From Candidatus Sulfotelmatobacter sp. (lineage in GTDB: Bacteria > Acidobacteriota > Terriglobia > Terriglobales > Acidobacteriaceae): a stretch of DNA of 64,000 bases. Location of the stretch: the NCBI GenBank assembly GCA_017883385.1, contig JADGNQ010000010.1, positions 18,832 through 82,831 on the forward strand, read 5' to 3'. The position numbers were made by a program, and so were the translations under genes. This document shows, one piece after another, positions 39,631-49,988 of the stretch. Within the stretch, counting starts at the first letter, position 1, and each line of letters begins with the position of its first letter. The notes under the pieces are model-generated. The model saw only the letters and a list, made by a program, of their open reading frames with translations. It was not told the origin of the DNA and ran no database searches.

Positions 39631-40749
39631 ATGTCGAAGCGCTTGCTGGTCATTCTCTTGATTGCTATCTCCGCAACTCTCGGGTTCGCAGAAGAACGCC
39701 GGAAAGCTCATCAACCCAAGCTCACTCCGCAGAGTAGCGGTACCACGCAGTTGCTGATTGCTGTCAGTCCGGTTAATTCCCGTGTGGTATGGGCTGCCGG
39801 AACTGGCGGGACGTACGTGGTGACTACCGACCGCGGGGAAACGTGGAAATCAGGTGTCGTGCCCGGAGCTGAGAGCCTGCAATTCCGGGATGTGCAAGGC
39901 GTGAGCGATAAGGTCGCTTATTTGATGTCCATCGGGAACAACACTACAGATTTCCGCATCTACAAAACAGAAGACGGTGGCGCCAACTGGACCACACAGT
40001 TCACGAATGAGACTGTGAATGCATTCTATGACTGTTTCGCATTCTGGACCCCGGACCGGGGCATCACGCACAGCGATTCAGTGAATGGAGTCTTTCCCGC
40101 TATTCGCACAACCGATGGAATGACCTGGCAGTCCATTAGCGGCAATATGCCGCCGGCTCTGCCCGGGGAGGCTTCGTTTTCCTCAAGTGGGACCTGCATT
40201 GCAACCGAGGGACGAAGAAACGCCTGGATTGCCACCGGCGGCTCATCGATCGCAAGGATCTTGGCCACCCGAGATGGAGGCGACACCTGGAACGCGTATG
40301 ACACACCTCTGGTAAGTTCGCCCAGCGCGGGTGGCCTCTCGGTAGCCTTCCGCGATGCCTGGCATGGCGTTTTGGGTGGCGGCGACTTGTCCACAAACAG
40401 TTCCGCCGATGCGGCAACGTCGAACGATGGCGGCAAGACGTGGACTCTTACGAACAAGCCTCCCGTGCAAGGGACTATCTTCTGCCTGGCCTATGTGAGC
40501 GGCATTCGCCACCGCGAGGATCGTGGCCATGGCGATGACGAATTCCACCACGAGTTCGATCGATCCGTTGTAATCACCGTTGAGACGGAGCCGAACTTCG
40601 ATTCGGGAGCAGCGGCTTGGACTCCCGACGAAGGGCGCACCTGGTTCAAACTGCCCAAGGTGAGCGGTTACTGGGCGGTCGCATTTGCGAATCCGAATGC
40701 CGGATGGTTCGTGGGCAACAATGGTCAGATTCTCAAAATCAGCTTCTGA
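39631..40749 (+). CDS. YCF48/BNR-like beta-propeller protein, exported
   Basis: Signal peptide MSKRLLVILLIAISATLGFA; repeated TTDRGETWKSG / TEDGGANWTTQ / TRDGGDTWNAY / TSNDGGKTWTLT. Confidence 0.82.
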   Translation: MSKRLLVILLIAISATLGFAEERRKAHQPKLTPQSSGTTQLLIAVSPVNSRVVWAAGTGGTYVVTTDRGETWKSGVVPGAESLQFRDVQGVSDKVAYLMSIGNNTTDFRIYKTEDGGANWTTQFTNETVNAFYDCFAFWTPDRGITHSDSVNGVFPAIRTTDGMTWQSISGNMPPALPGEASFSSSGTCIATEGRRNAWIATGGSSIARILATRDGGDTWNAYDTPLVSSPSAGGLSVAFRDAWHGVLGGGDLSTNSSADAATSNDGGKTWTLTNKPPVQGTIFCLAYVSGIRHREDRGHGDDEFHHEFDRSVVITVETEPNFDSGAAAWTPDEGRTWFKLPKVSGYWAVAFANPNAGWFVGNNGQILKISF

Positions 40750-40875
40750 CAAAGTTGGGCGATTGCTAGCGAGTCACGGGGTGAATCACATCAGGCGGAA
40801 TCGGATCTGTCCCGTATGCTGAAAATGGGCAACGATTCCCCCATGTAAAATGCAAGATCGTTTCCCTCATTTGAA

Positions 40876-42252
40876 TCAGCGGCCAGCTATGCGTTTCCCG
40901 ATCTGCTCGATTGCGTGCCCTTTCGCCCCTTTCATCTTAATCCCCAACAGCGCCGCTACCGTTGGTGCGACGTCGAGATTGGAAATGTTTCCGAGCTGAA
41001 TGCCTTTTGGAATGCCAGCGCCCCATGCAATGAAGATTGCTTGCATTTGGGGATCGGTGCTGAGGTAACCATGAGTACCTGCGACTGGCACGCGGGTGAT
41101 GAAGTCGCCTTCCGACTCGTTGCCGAACATATAGTCGGCCTTGGCGGCAAGCACGAGGTCGGGCGCCTGATCGCTCTGCAATGGTGTCGGCAGCCCAAGT
41201 TTTGCGAAGTCCTCGACGCCATACACTCCTTCGACGCCTTCCACACCTGTAAACATATGGCGCAACTCGGGAACTAGATCGGCCCTCCGGGCGGGATCTG
41301 TCACGTATAGCATGGCGGTGCCTCCCTCGGGCATAACCCAGGCGTCGCCCTTCGGTGGTCCGGGCCCTGCCCTCAACAGGCCCTTCTCGCGCAAGAGAAC
41401 ATTGGCTTGGATCTTATTCTTGTACGTTCGGAATCCGTGGTCGGAAACGATGATTAGCGTCGCGTTGTCCGACAGGCCGGAGCGCTGAAGTACATCCACA
41501 ATTTGCTTTACTTTGGCATCCAGAAACGCCATCGCAGTGAAGCTCGCGGCGGTCATGGGGCCATACTCATGATTGGTGTCATCGAGCGTGAGCAAGTGAA
41601 AGAGAAGTAAGTTTGGTTTGTGTTTTTCCAGAATGTCTTCTGCTGCGGCTGTCCAGATTTCATCTTGCCAAGCTTGGCTACTGGCTTCAAACTTCCGCAA
41701 CTCGTCCGGCGTGACGACTCCAGCCGAGATTAGCTCGCGCTCGATCACGCCGTCTGGATCGGGCAACTCCGGGAACTGCCACGTTATCGTCTTCGCCCGA
41801 TAGATGGCGACCCAATCCACCTGCGCAGTCGTGAGCCCAGCTTCGTAGGCCGTGTCATAAATGGTCTGGGCATGAACCATCTGATCCTTGTCGCGCCAGG
41901 GTTCAATCGAGGGCTTCGCTCCGCCCTCGGGACGTACCAGCAAACCGTTATAGAGAACATGATGTTCAGACGGTTCTACACCGGTCACGATGGCGGTGTG
42001 GTTCGGCCAGGTTACCGTTGGATTCACTGGCCGCATCGAAGTCGCGACCGCGCCTTCCCGCGCTAGCTTGCGCAGGGTGGGAATTGGAAGTCTGGGATCG
42101 TCCAGCGCGTACGCGGGAAAGCCGTCAAGACTGATAACCACCACGGTGCGGTGCTTATGTGTTTTTGTTTCTGCCTTCAGACAGGCCGGAAGCGCACAGG
42201 CGACCAATCCCAAGGCACAAAACCACCACAAAGGTTTGCCTCGCTCCTTCAA
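40876..42252 (-). CDS. Ectonucleotide pyrophosphatase/phosphodiesterase-like (AP superfamily), exported
   Basis: RTVVVISLDGFPAYAL, NPTVTWPNHTAIVTGVEPSEHHVLYN, LIIVSDHGFRTY, GTHGYLS. Confidence 0.9.
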   Translation of the reverse strand: MKERGKPLWWFCALGLVACALPACLKAETKTHKHRTVVVISLDGFPAYALDDPRLPIPTLRKLAREGAVATSMRPVNPTVTWPNHTAIVTGVEPSEHHVLYNGLLVRPEGGAKPSIEPWRDKDQMVHAQTIYDTAYEAGLTTAQVDWVAIYRAKTITWQFPELPDPDGVIERELISAGVVTPDELRKFEASSQAWQDEIWTAAAEDILEKHKPNLLLFHLLTLDDTNHEYGPMTAASFTAMAFLDAKVKQIVDVLQRSGLSDNATLIIVSDHGFRTYKNKIQANVLLREKGLLRAGPGPPKGDAWVMPEGGTAMLYVTDPARRADLVPELRHMFTGVEGVEGVYGVEDFAKLGLPTPLQSDQAPDLVLAAKADYMFGNESEGDFITRVPVAGTHGYLSTDPQMQAIFIAWGAGIPKGIQLGNISNLDVAPTVAALLGIKMKGAKGHAIEQIGKRIAGR

Positions 42253-42316
42253 TGTCTCCTCGATTTCCGACTAACCACAATTCCGCCCACCGATCTCGCA
42301 TATCTCCAGCCACACC

Positions 42317-44404
42317 TCAGGCGTGGAGGAGAAACCGGAAATGCATATCTTCGCCGGACCACATGATGTAGTTGGTTCCCCAGGCATTGTTGAAGAGGTT
42401 GCAATGAATGCCGGCAGAGAGATCAGGCTGGCGGTTCGAAAAGGGCAAGGGCGACTTTGTCCCCAATGCCACTAGCGGCGAGTCCATGGTCTCGACAAAG
42501 AAGGTTCCGCTGTCATCCTTATAGCCGAATCCTTTCGAGAGTGCATGCATGTGACGATTCCCGGATGCGACCACGTCCGATGGCGATACCGGCTGGCCCG
42601 ATTTCTCCAGCATCCAGCCTGCGGGATCTGAGGCAATCGGCTGGAAGCTCAACCAGAGAGCCTCCGGAAGGCGTGTAGCCGGTTTCTGAAACCAGGAAAA
42701 GTTCAAATGGATCACCGGCTCCGAATTGGCAAACAGCATCTCCAGATACATCCTTTGCGGAAATGCTGCTCGCCCACTGCGCAGAGCTTCCGGATCATGA
42801 ACCTCAAGACGTGCCACGAGGCGATGCCCTTGCTTGCCTTCCTCCACCTGGAGATCCGCGACGGATGGCAGCCACTCCTGGCTCTGCGCTCCAAAGCGCT
42901 CAATGTTGGGCTTTCCAAAATCCTTCTTGGCCCAATCTTCCTCGCTAACAACGTAACTGGCAAAGAAACGTGAATAGTCTTGTTGCGACAGAGTCTGATA
43001 GGAAAAGAGGGCCAGTGGATGTTCGCTAGATGCCCATTCTCGCTTGGACTTCTTGTCACGCAGACGGTGAATGGCTCCCGTCTTTGGATCGATCCCCACA
43101 ACGAAATGCGGAGTTTCGATCTCACCAGCAGTCGGGAATGGGTTAGGTTGCGCCAGCCGCGGCGGAACCGCTTCAAGACTTCGCACCGCCATCTGCGCCT
43201 GCTCACGCAATGGGGAAGGAAGCGCGGCGACCCCGGCAAAGAGGTCTTGACGTTTCTCCTGCCAGCTAAACTGCACGACCCTATAGTTCTTGGTGTCGAG
43301 CATCGGGGCCAGATCGCTCGGGATGTAGTGATCGAAATCGAGCCAGGTCTTGGTATCCGTGCCCCAGGTGTGCTCAACCTCCAAGAGCAGATGGCGCAGC
43401 AGAGCGACGTCCGTCGCATCGCCAACGGAAAACTTTCCCCGAGCTAGCCAGTCCTGGCGTAGCCGGGCTACCTCGCGATATCTGGCGAGTTTCAGAGGGT
43501 CGCTGGCGACACCGTGGATCCATGTGTCCCCAATTTCACTGGTCAGCACCGGAAGCGAGCCGCGATGAGGCTCGACCGCGTTTGCAATCTCGGTCAAGCT
43601 CGTTGGGACGATCTGGGCGTTTGGGAACCGGTCACTCAGAGTGGAGTAAGTTTCGTGAATCTCTTTCAGGGAGTGCGGTCCGCTGTTGTCATCGGCCACC
43701 ACTATGGCGATAGCCACGTCCGAGTCTGGCACACGCACAACGTCACCGTACCCGTGGTGATACATCACTATGAGTGCAGATCCGCCCGGATTCTTCCAAA
43801 CGAACAAGGGAGGAACTTCCGCCGGCGTGCTCGCATCGTTCACACCAATATCCAGAAACTTCACGCCGTGCGCAGCCAACGGCGCAATCAATGCACGCGT
43901 GTGTCCGGGCACGTCGGTCATCTTGGCCCCGGTCGTACTTTTGCCAAAACGCCGGTCCAGCGTCTGCGACAGGCCAATGGCTCCGGAGATCATCGACGCA
44001 TCCATCAACTCGGTCTGCCATGTGAACGGAAGGGCATGCCACGCAATGTCGCCCGCCGAGATGGCCTTCTCCATTCGCTTGCGCTCCTCAGGCGTTGCCT
44101 GCTCCAGGTACTCGTAAAGCAGCCATGACCCCGTGGTCCATACGTAGCGTTGATTGCCAGACTCGCGGAGCTGGCTAGCAAGATCGATTGCCTTCGGGAA
44201 GTATTCCGCGAAATAACGGTGAACTACGGCTGTCTGCGTGTCGATAAAACCTGCGTCGAAATGGCACTTGAACATCACCAGGACGCGCTTCACTGCGGGA
44301 TCGGGTGCTGGCGATGTGGACGGAGCCTGGAGCGCAAGCAATGCCGGCGCCTTCCACAATAAGGCGCTGCTCACAGCTGATTTTATGAACTCACGACGCC
44401 GCAC
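42317..44404 (-). CDS. DUF5054/GH38-like protein with Tat-like signal
   Basis: MRRREFIKSAVSSALLW twin-Arg; FKCHFDAGFIDTQTAVVHRYFAEYFPKAI...WTTGSWLLYEYLEQ. Confidence 0.75.
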   Translation of the reverse strand: MRRREFIKSAVSSALLWKAPALLALQAPSTSPAPDPAVKRVLVMFKCHFDAGFIDTQTAVVHRYFAEYFPKAIDLASQLRESGNQRYVWTTGSWLLYEYLEQATPEERKRMEKAISAGDIAWHALPFTWQTELMDASMISGAIGLSQTLDRRFGKSTTGAKMTDVPGHTRALIAPLAAHGVKFLDIGVNDASTPAEVPPLFVWKNPGGSALIVMYHHGYGDVVRVPDSDVAIAIVVADDNSGPHSLKEIHETYSTLSDRFPNAQIVPTSLTEIANAVEPHRGSLPVLTSEIGDTWIHGVASDPLKLARYREVARLRQDWLARGKFSVGDATDVALLRHLLLEVEHTWGTDTKTWLDFDHYIPSDLAPMLDTKNYRVVQFSWQEKRQDLFAGVAALPSPLREQAQMAVRSLEAVPPRLAQPNPFPTAGEIETPHFVVGIDPKTGAIHRLRDKKSKREWASSEHPLALFSYQTLSQQDYSRFFASYVVSEEDWAKKDFGKPNIERFGAQSQEWLPSVADLQVEEGKQGHRLVARLEVHDPEALRSGRAAFPQRMYLEMLFANSEPVIHLNFSWFQKPATRLPEALWLSFQPIASDPAGWMLEKSGQPVSPSDVVASGNRHMHALSKGFGYKDDSGTFFVETMDSPLVALGTKSPLPFSNRQPDLSAGIHCNLFNNAWGTNYIMWSGEDMHFRFLLHA

Positions 44405-44441
44405 GCTTTACCCCTTTTGCATTCACCCAAGATGAGTGGAA

Positions 44442-45920
44442 CTATTTCCAAACCAGCGTTGCGATCGAATTCTCTTCTAGCGGAACCATGGCTGAGCTCA
44501 GTCCCTGATTGACCTGAATGGTTCGGGCGGCACCGAGATTCGTGAGTATCAGCACATTTTGGCCATCTAGGTTTTCAACCGCAATGTGGGCAAGATTGGC
44601 AGCCTGACTTTGCGACTCAAACCGTCGCGCCCCTCGCCGAATCGTTCGGGAAAAATGCGCCAGTGCCCAATACTGACCGCTGCGAATAATCTCTTGCGTG
44701 TGGTAGTTGACGATCAAAATCCCCCCGCACGGATATGGTCCAATGTTGGGTTTGCCACGCTCATCGGTGGCCATGTTCCATGCCACTCCGGCACGACACC
44801 AGTTGTTGAGCACATCGGTATAGGTCTTGCTCCACTTTATCCAGTCGTCCTGATAATGCGGATCGTTATAATCCGTGCTGCCTTCCGTATAATACATTTC
44901 CGCGTCAGGATGAGCGGCGTGCACTTTACTCATCATGCTAGGCTCGCCGGTGTAGGCGTGCCAGGCAACTGAATTGGCGTACCTTCGGAAATCGGGATCG
45001 TCGAGTTCCGAGATCACCCGCCCCCAATACACATAGTTGTGATCAAGTATCCATATCTTGGTGGACGTATTCGTCTTTTCGAACAGCGGCCCGAGGTGGT
45101 CGATGATGAACTCCATGTCGCACTCCTGCGACCAAGTACATGCGGGCATTTGACCGTGCTGGTCGGTATCAATTTCGTTCTGCGTAGTGATGGCCTGGAT
45201 TGGCACCCCTGCCGCAGCATAAGCCTGTAAGAACTTCAGAAAATACTGGGCGTATGAGGAGAGATACTGGCGGCTCATGGAGCCACCCAGCATCGACTTA
45301 TTCCATTTCATCCAACCAGGCGGGCTCCATGGCGATGAAAAGAGAAACACGTCAGGGTTGATCTCGCGCACCCGGCGGAGCAGCGGAAGAATATATTCTC
45401 GATCGTGATCGATGGAGAAGCGCGTGAGTTCGGGATCGGGGTCTCCTTCGTCATAGCTGTAAAGCGTCGCCGCGGAGTCAGCCGCTCCGATGCAAGTGCG
45501 ATGGACGCTTAACCCCATTTCCGACGGGTGGAACATCTCATGCAGCAACTGCTCACGGGCCGGTGCATGTAGTTGGCTGATCACGTAACAGGCGGCACCG
45601 GAGAAGCAACCTCCAAAACCCAGAATGTCTTGAAACTTGTTCGCTTCGATAAGCCGAATGGAATCTGCAGAGGGTGTGAGCGATGCCGGCTGCCAGGGAA
45701 TCGGGGGGCCGGCGGCAAACCTTTGTTTCGGGCTTGTGATCCAGACCGCAATGTCCGATCCGGGTGGCTTTGCATCTGGGTCTGGAACGGTTCGAACAGG
45801 ACCTACCGCTGGTGCGGTAGAGGAGTGCAGCGCCGATGCGCTTGCAGCTAGTGCGCTTAACCCTAATGCCGCCGTCTTAATGAAAGCTCGTCTTGAATTC
45901 GGACTTTTCATTGGCGTCAT
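44442..45920 (-). CDS. Glycoside hydrolase family 30 with Tat-like signal
   Basis: SRRAFIKTAALG; NKFQDILGFGGCFSGAACYVISQL; FSSPWSPPGWMKWNKSMLGGS; TTQNEIDTDQHGQMPACTWS. Confidence 0.92.
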   Translation of the reverse strand: MTPMKSPNSRRAFIKTAALGLSALAASASALHSSTAPAVGPVRTVPDPDAKPPGSDIAVWITSPKQRFAAGPPIPWQPASLTPSADSIRLIEANKFQDILGFGGCFSGAACYVISQLHAPAREQLLHEMFHPSEMGLSVHRTCIGAADSAATLYSYDEGDPDPELTRFSIDHDREYILPLLRRVREINPDVFLFSSPWSPPGWMKWNKSMLGGSMSRQYLSSYAQYFLKFLQAYAAAGVPIQAITTQNEIDTDQHGQMPACTWSQECDMEFIIDHLGPLFEKTNTSTKIWILDHNYVYWGRVISELDDPDFRRYANSVAWHAYTGEPSMMSKVHAAHPDAEMYYTEGSTDYNDPHYQDDWIKWSKTYTDVLNNWCRAGVAWNMATDERGKPNIGPYPCGGILIVNYHTQEIIRSGQYWALAHFSRTIRRGARRFESQSQAANLAHIAVENLDGQNVLILTNLGAARTIQVNQGLSSAMVPLEENSIATLVWK

Positions 45921-46023
45921 GCAGCCTTTCTGCTGTCTGCCATCGCACTATCTCGACTGAGAGCGTCCCGGACAACAGCGGCAGGCATAGTGATGGATGG
46001 AGCGAATCCGATGTTCATTCTTC

Positions 46024-46055
46024 TCAGATGGCCCGCCTCGCAGCGGGCCATCTGA
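46024..46055. other. Strong intergenic hairpin between the Oar-like and GH30 genes
   Basis: TCAGATGGCCCGC-CTCGCA-GCGGGCCATCTGA, 13-bp perfect stem; no T-tract on the minus strand. Confidence 0.8.
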
Positions 46056-46083
46056 TCATACCTGGCGACGGGAGCCAGTCTGA

Positions 46084-49000
46084 CTAAAACAGCAGCTTGA
46101 GTGAAAGTTGCATGATGCGTGGAGGGTTCGCCGCTGTAACAAAGCCGAACGAAGGATCGGTGATGTTCCCGTCGGGCAGATTAAACTGGGCGTGATTAAA
46201 GGCGTTAAAGAGTTCTGCACGGAACTCCAGATTCATGCCCTCTTTGATCATTGTGTCTTTCAGCAGCGCCATGTCCCAGTTGTTGAGACCAGGTCCGGAG
46301 AAGAAGCGCCGCCGTGAATTACCCAGATGGCCGAGATTAACGTCATTTACTACATCACCTTCTGGAGTGAATAGAGAGGAATCAAAGTAGGGTACGCCGG
46401 CATTCCGGGGATCGCCGAGATGCACCGAACCTCCTGCAAAATTCGGGGTATCGATAGGAAGCGAGATGGCGCCAGCACCGCCGGTGCCGAGCAGAGAAGC
46501 ATCGTCAGTTTCCACAAGGGTAACAGGAAGACCCGTCGAGAACCTTGTGATACCACTCAACCTCCAGCCCTTCACCAGACGACTAGGTCCACCGAGGCGA
46601 TCAAAGGGCAACTGGTAGTCGTAGCTGATTACGAAGTTGTGCCGTAAATCAAAGGACGAGAGTGATCTTTCGTTCGGTCGCACAAAGTTGATCTGCTCCC
46701 CATATCCGGAGCCGTTGTCGAGAGATTTGGCGTAGGTGTAACCAGCCAGAAATTGCAGCCGCGAGATCCGTTGACGGAGGCTCAATTGCAGCGAATTGTA
46801 GCTAGACTTGCCAATGCTCACGAAGTAGCCGTCACTGCTAAAGGCAGCCCCAAAGGGTCCCCGCGCGACAACCGTACCGCCACCGATTGGCTGGAACGAT
46901 CCGGTCTCTGATCCGGCTCCACACTGCTGCGTTCCCGCTACTACCTGCGCTTTCTCATGAACGCTCAAGCATAAAGCCGGATCACTTGGATTAGCCTCCA
47001 GCGACGAGAGTAAGTGGTGGCCCTGTGTTCCGACATAGCTAGCGGTCAGGAGAGTGCCTGAGCCGACTTCCCGTTGGATGGATAGTTGATATTCCTCAGT
47101 GTAGGGGAGGACATTCTTGTACCAGAAGGCGGGAGAAGTGCCGATGGGAAGGAAGTTTGCCCAATTGATCGGGGTGTTAGTCGTCGGCAGAGGCACGGGG
47201 AAACGCTGGCCCTCAATGTTGCCGGTGCCGCGATCGACGAACGGAGTTACGAATTCAGGCGGAACGGGGCTGCCGTAGAAGGCACCGAACGGAGCGTCTC
47301 CGATCTCATTGAAGTTCGTCGCTCCTTCGAAGGTGCTATAGAACTTGCCCCATCCCACACGAATACTGGTCCTGCCGGGTCCACCAGTCAACGTCTTTAG
47401 CAGGCCGCTGTCCGACGAAGGCGAGTAGGCGAGTCCCACACGGGGAGCAAAATTGTTGTAGCGTGTCGGCGCTAGTGTGCTCGGAATGCCGGGATCACCC
47501 GGGAAAACCCATCCCGTAGGGGAACCCGGGAAGCGGGTAGAGTCCAAACCAAGCACCAGCGTTTCGAGTTGGCCGTTCTTCTCCGACCACGGACGGCTCA
47601 CATCCCAGCGGAGCCCGTAGTTAATGGTCAGATTCGGCCTGGCCCGCCAACTGTCTTGGGCGAACAGACCGAGGTAGCGCGAGCGGCCGTAGGATGGATA
47701 ACCCTGCCCTTGCGAATAGCCGACTGGTGCACCAATCAGAAAGTCGGCAAAGTCTACTCCCGTTTCTGTGCCATTAAACGTAAAGTCTCCATTCGACCCA
47801 CCGTTGTATTCGGTCAATTGGTTGTAACGGAATTGTCCACCAAAAGTCAGCGTGTGAGTACCGACAACCCGGCTGTAGTTGTCGGTCACCTGGACCGTAG
47901 TCTCAGTAACACCTAGGGGGCCACCGGAAGCGCCAAAGGAAAGATTATTGTTTAAGTGGATATTGGGCACGTGCGCGTACTGAGGAAGCGACGGCGAGAT
48001 TCCCAGAGTATCCGGCCCTTCTTCAAAGCCCAGTGATTTGGGCGTAACGTTGTCGCCGCCTGTCGGTTTATGCATGAGAAACCGGAGGCGTGTAAGGCCC
48101 AGGCGCAGTTCATTCACCGATGACGCGCCCAGAGTCTTCGAGTCGCCTATCTCCACAATCTGGGAACGTCCGCTATTTTGACTGCCGAAACCGGGAAGAA
48201 AGATGTTCGGCGTATCCTGTCGGAACTGATCGAAGAAATAGTAGCCCGTGAGCAGGCCCACGCGCGCGTTGTAGTCGACCCGACCGCTGGTCTTGTTGTC
48301 GGTGAGTCGTATCGGAGGAACAACAATGGGCGAAAATACTCCATCCCCTACGTTCCCCGGAGGAATAAACTGAAGCAGATTCTGTGAAGGTACCGTCCAC
48401 GCGGTAGTCGGAATTTGCGCGCCGGGGAAGACGCATGTGGCTGTATCTGCACACCCCGGCGTGTAGTAGTTCTCGCCTTCTGTCACTGCATATCCAAGGG
48501 TGTCGGACAGCTGCTGCGCCCACGCAGGCCCCTGTACCGTCCCGGTCAGTGAACTTGCAAGAGCCGAGAAGTCGCTGTGGCGCTCAGCTTCCGTCGGAAC
48601 CGCCTGGAGACCGGTCGAGCCGGCTTGCCCCTGAACCACGCGATTGCCTTGATAGTCGGCGAAGAAGAACACCTTATCCTTCACGATGGGACCACCGACG
48701 GTGCCCCCAAATTCGTTCTGCTTGTGATCGTCTTTCGTTAGGGAAAAATAGTTCTTGGCGTCAAATGATCGGTTACGCAAAAATTCGAAAGCGCTACCGT
48801 GAAACTTATTTGTCCCGGACTTCGTGATGACATTGATCTGGCCGCCAGCATAGTTCCCATATTCCGCATCGAAATTGTTCGTCACAATCCGGAATTCTGC
48901 GATGGAGTCCAGGTTTGGAATCATCCCTGCCCCGGAGAAGGCGAATTCCTGTACAGTGGTTCCATTCAACAAAAAGCCATTCGCCGATTCACGCTGGCCA

Positions 49001-49659
49001 TTGACGGAAAGATTGCCCGCGTTTAGATCGCCCGAAACGTTGTTAAACGTGAACCCGGTGGCACTGAACTGGCCTCCTTGCCCGCCCGCGAGGCCTGAGG
49101 AGACAGGCGTAACTCCCGGTTGCAGAGCTAGGAGGTCGGTATAGCTACGCGTCACCAGGGGAACGCCCGTAATCGTCTCCGCGCGGATAACCTCGCCGTT
49201 CTGCGTGCTGGCCGTATCCAGTTGCACGGTGTCCGCAGAGACCTCGACCTTTTCGCTGATCTGACCCACCTTCAATTTTATGTTCAGGACTTTGGCGGAA
49301 TTCACGTCTAGGAGGATGCCCGTCTGGCGGTAAGTGTTGAATCCAGCCTGACTCACCTCGATGTCGTAGTGACCCGGCTGGAGGTCAACAAAAGCGTAGA
49401 ACCCGTCGGTGTTGGTCTGCCGCCTCTGCACAATTCCGGTCTCGGTCGCCTTCACCTGGACGGATGCGCCTGAAACCACAGCGCCACTCGAATCGGTTAC
49501 GATTCCGGAAATTCCGGCGTCTACCTTGGCGTGCACTTGTCCGGCCGTGCCGCAGATCACTGCCAACGCGATCAACACAAAGCAGAAACATCTCGCGAGC
49601 CCACCGCTGTTGCCTGCTGCCGCGCCTGTCTTGCCATGGTTGCGACGATTCGATCTCAT
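46084..49659 (-). CDS. Oar-like TonB-dependent receptor with N-terminal CarboxypepD_reg domain
   Basis: ATG at 49659 preceded by GGAGGAACT; AGISGIVTDSSGAVVSGASVQVKATETG; C-terminal ...IMQLSLKLLF; ORF-track start 49722 is less likely. Confidence 0.93.
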   Translation of the reverse strand: MRSNRRNHGKTGAAAGNSGGLARCFCFVLIALAVICGTAGQVHAKVDAGISGIVTDSSGAVVSGASVQVKATETGIVQRRQTNTDGFYAFVDLQPGHYDIEVSQAGFNTYRQTGILLDVNSAKVLNIKLKVGQISEKVEVSADTVQLDTASTQNGEVIRAETITGVPLVTRSYTDLLALQPGVTPVSSGLAGGQGGQFSATGFTFNNVSGDLNAGNLSVNGQRESANGFLLNGTTVQEFAFSGAGMIPNLDSIAEFRIVTNNFDAEYGNYAGGQINVITKSGTNKFHGSAFEFLRNRSFDAKNYFSLTKDDHKQNEFGGTVGGPIVKDKVFFFADYQGNRVVQGQAGSTGLQAVPTEAERHSDFSALASSLTGTVQGPAWAQQLSDTLGYAVTEGENYYTPGCADTATCVFPGAQIPTTAWTVPSQNLLQFIPPGNVGDGVFSPIVVPPIRLTDNKTSGRVDYNARVGLLTGYYFFDQFRQDTPNIFLPGFGSQNSGRSQIVEIGDSKTLGASSVNELRLGLTRLRFLMHKPTGGDNVTPKSLGFEEGPDTLGISPSLPQYAHVPNIHLNNNLSFGASGGPLGVTETTVQVTDNYSRVVGTHTLTFGGQFRYNQLTEYNGGSNGDFTFNGTETGVDFADFLIGAPVGYSQGQGYPSYGRSRYLGLFAQDSWRARPNLTINYGLRWDVSRPWSEKNGQLETLVLGLDSTRFPGSPTGWVFPGDPGIPSTLAPTRYNNFAPRVGLAYSPSSDSGLLKTLTGGPGRTSIRVGWGKFYSTFEGATNFNEIGDAPFGAFYGSPVPPEFVTPFVDRGTGNIEGQRFPVPLPTTNTPINWANFLPIGTSPAFWYKNVLPYTEEYQLSIQREVGSGTLLTASYVGTQGHHLLSSLEANPSDPALCLSVHEKAQVVAGTQQCGAGSETGSFQPIGGGTVVARGPFGAAFSSDGYFVSIGKSSYNSLQLSLRQRISRLQFLAGYTYAKSLDNGSGYGEQINFVRPNERSLSSFDLRHNFVISYDYQLPFDRLGGPSRLVKGWRLSGITRFSTGLPVTLVETDDASLLGTGGAGAISLPIDTPNFAGGSVHLGDPRNAGVPYFDSSLFTPEGDVVNDVNLGHLGNSRRRFFSGPGLNNWDMALLKDTMIKEGMNLEFRAELFNAFNHAQFNLPDGNITDPSFGFVTAANPPRIMQLSLKLLF

Positions 49660-49720
49660 AGTTCCTCCCAGGCTTTCCGCCCAGCCGTCTTGGGTCGTTT
49701 TGGACTTTCGGTAGTTCGTC

Positions 49721-49732
49721 AAAACGTTTATA
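49721..49732 (-). promoter_or_regulatory. LacI-type operator AAAACGTTTA overlapping a candidate -10 (TATAAA on the minus strand)
   Basis: 62 nt upstream of the 49659 start; minus-strand TTGATC-N18-TATAAACG. Confidence 0.55.
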
Positions 49733-49850
49733 CGCTGCGCTTATATCAATGATCAAGCACGCAGGTCAAGACAAAGTTTCAGATTCCGCACGAAAAACTT
49801 CTTTCGTACAGGCCAGAGACCATAGATTAACAGTGCATTGTTACGGGCGC

Positions 49851-49860
49851 ATTAACGATT
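49851..49860. promoter_or_regulatory. LacI-type operator-like ATTAACGATT
   Basis: Shares the TTAACGATT core with sites 13467 and 58611. Confidence 0.4.
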
Positions 49861-49907
49861 GGCCCCCGCTGGACCCCGTCGGGCCACCGCCCGAAGTTGG
49901 ATCCCCA

Positions 49908-49950
49908 TTGACAAGGAAAGCGTGTTTTTGCCATAGTGTCAAATCGTTTA
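49908..49950 (+). promoter_or_regulatory. Promoter TTGACA-N18-CATAGT followed by operator-like AAATCGTTTA upstream of iolB
   Basis: -35 49908-49913, -10 49932-49937, operator 49941-49950. Confidence 0.55.
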
Positions 49951-49988
49951 GATATGAGCTGCACATTTCTTTCCACCACGGATCGCGA

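Noticed and set aside
49749-49988. N-terminal extension of the iolB ORF
   Set aside because: The extension covers the predicted promoter and operators at 49851-49950 and does not resemble IolB; a start near 49989 fits better
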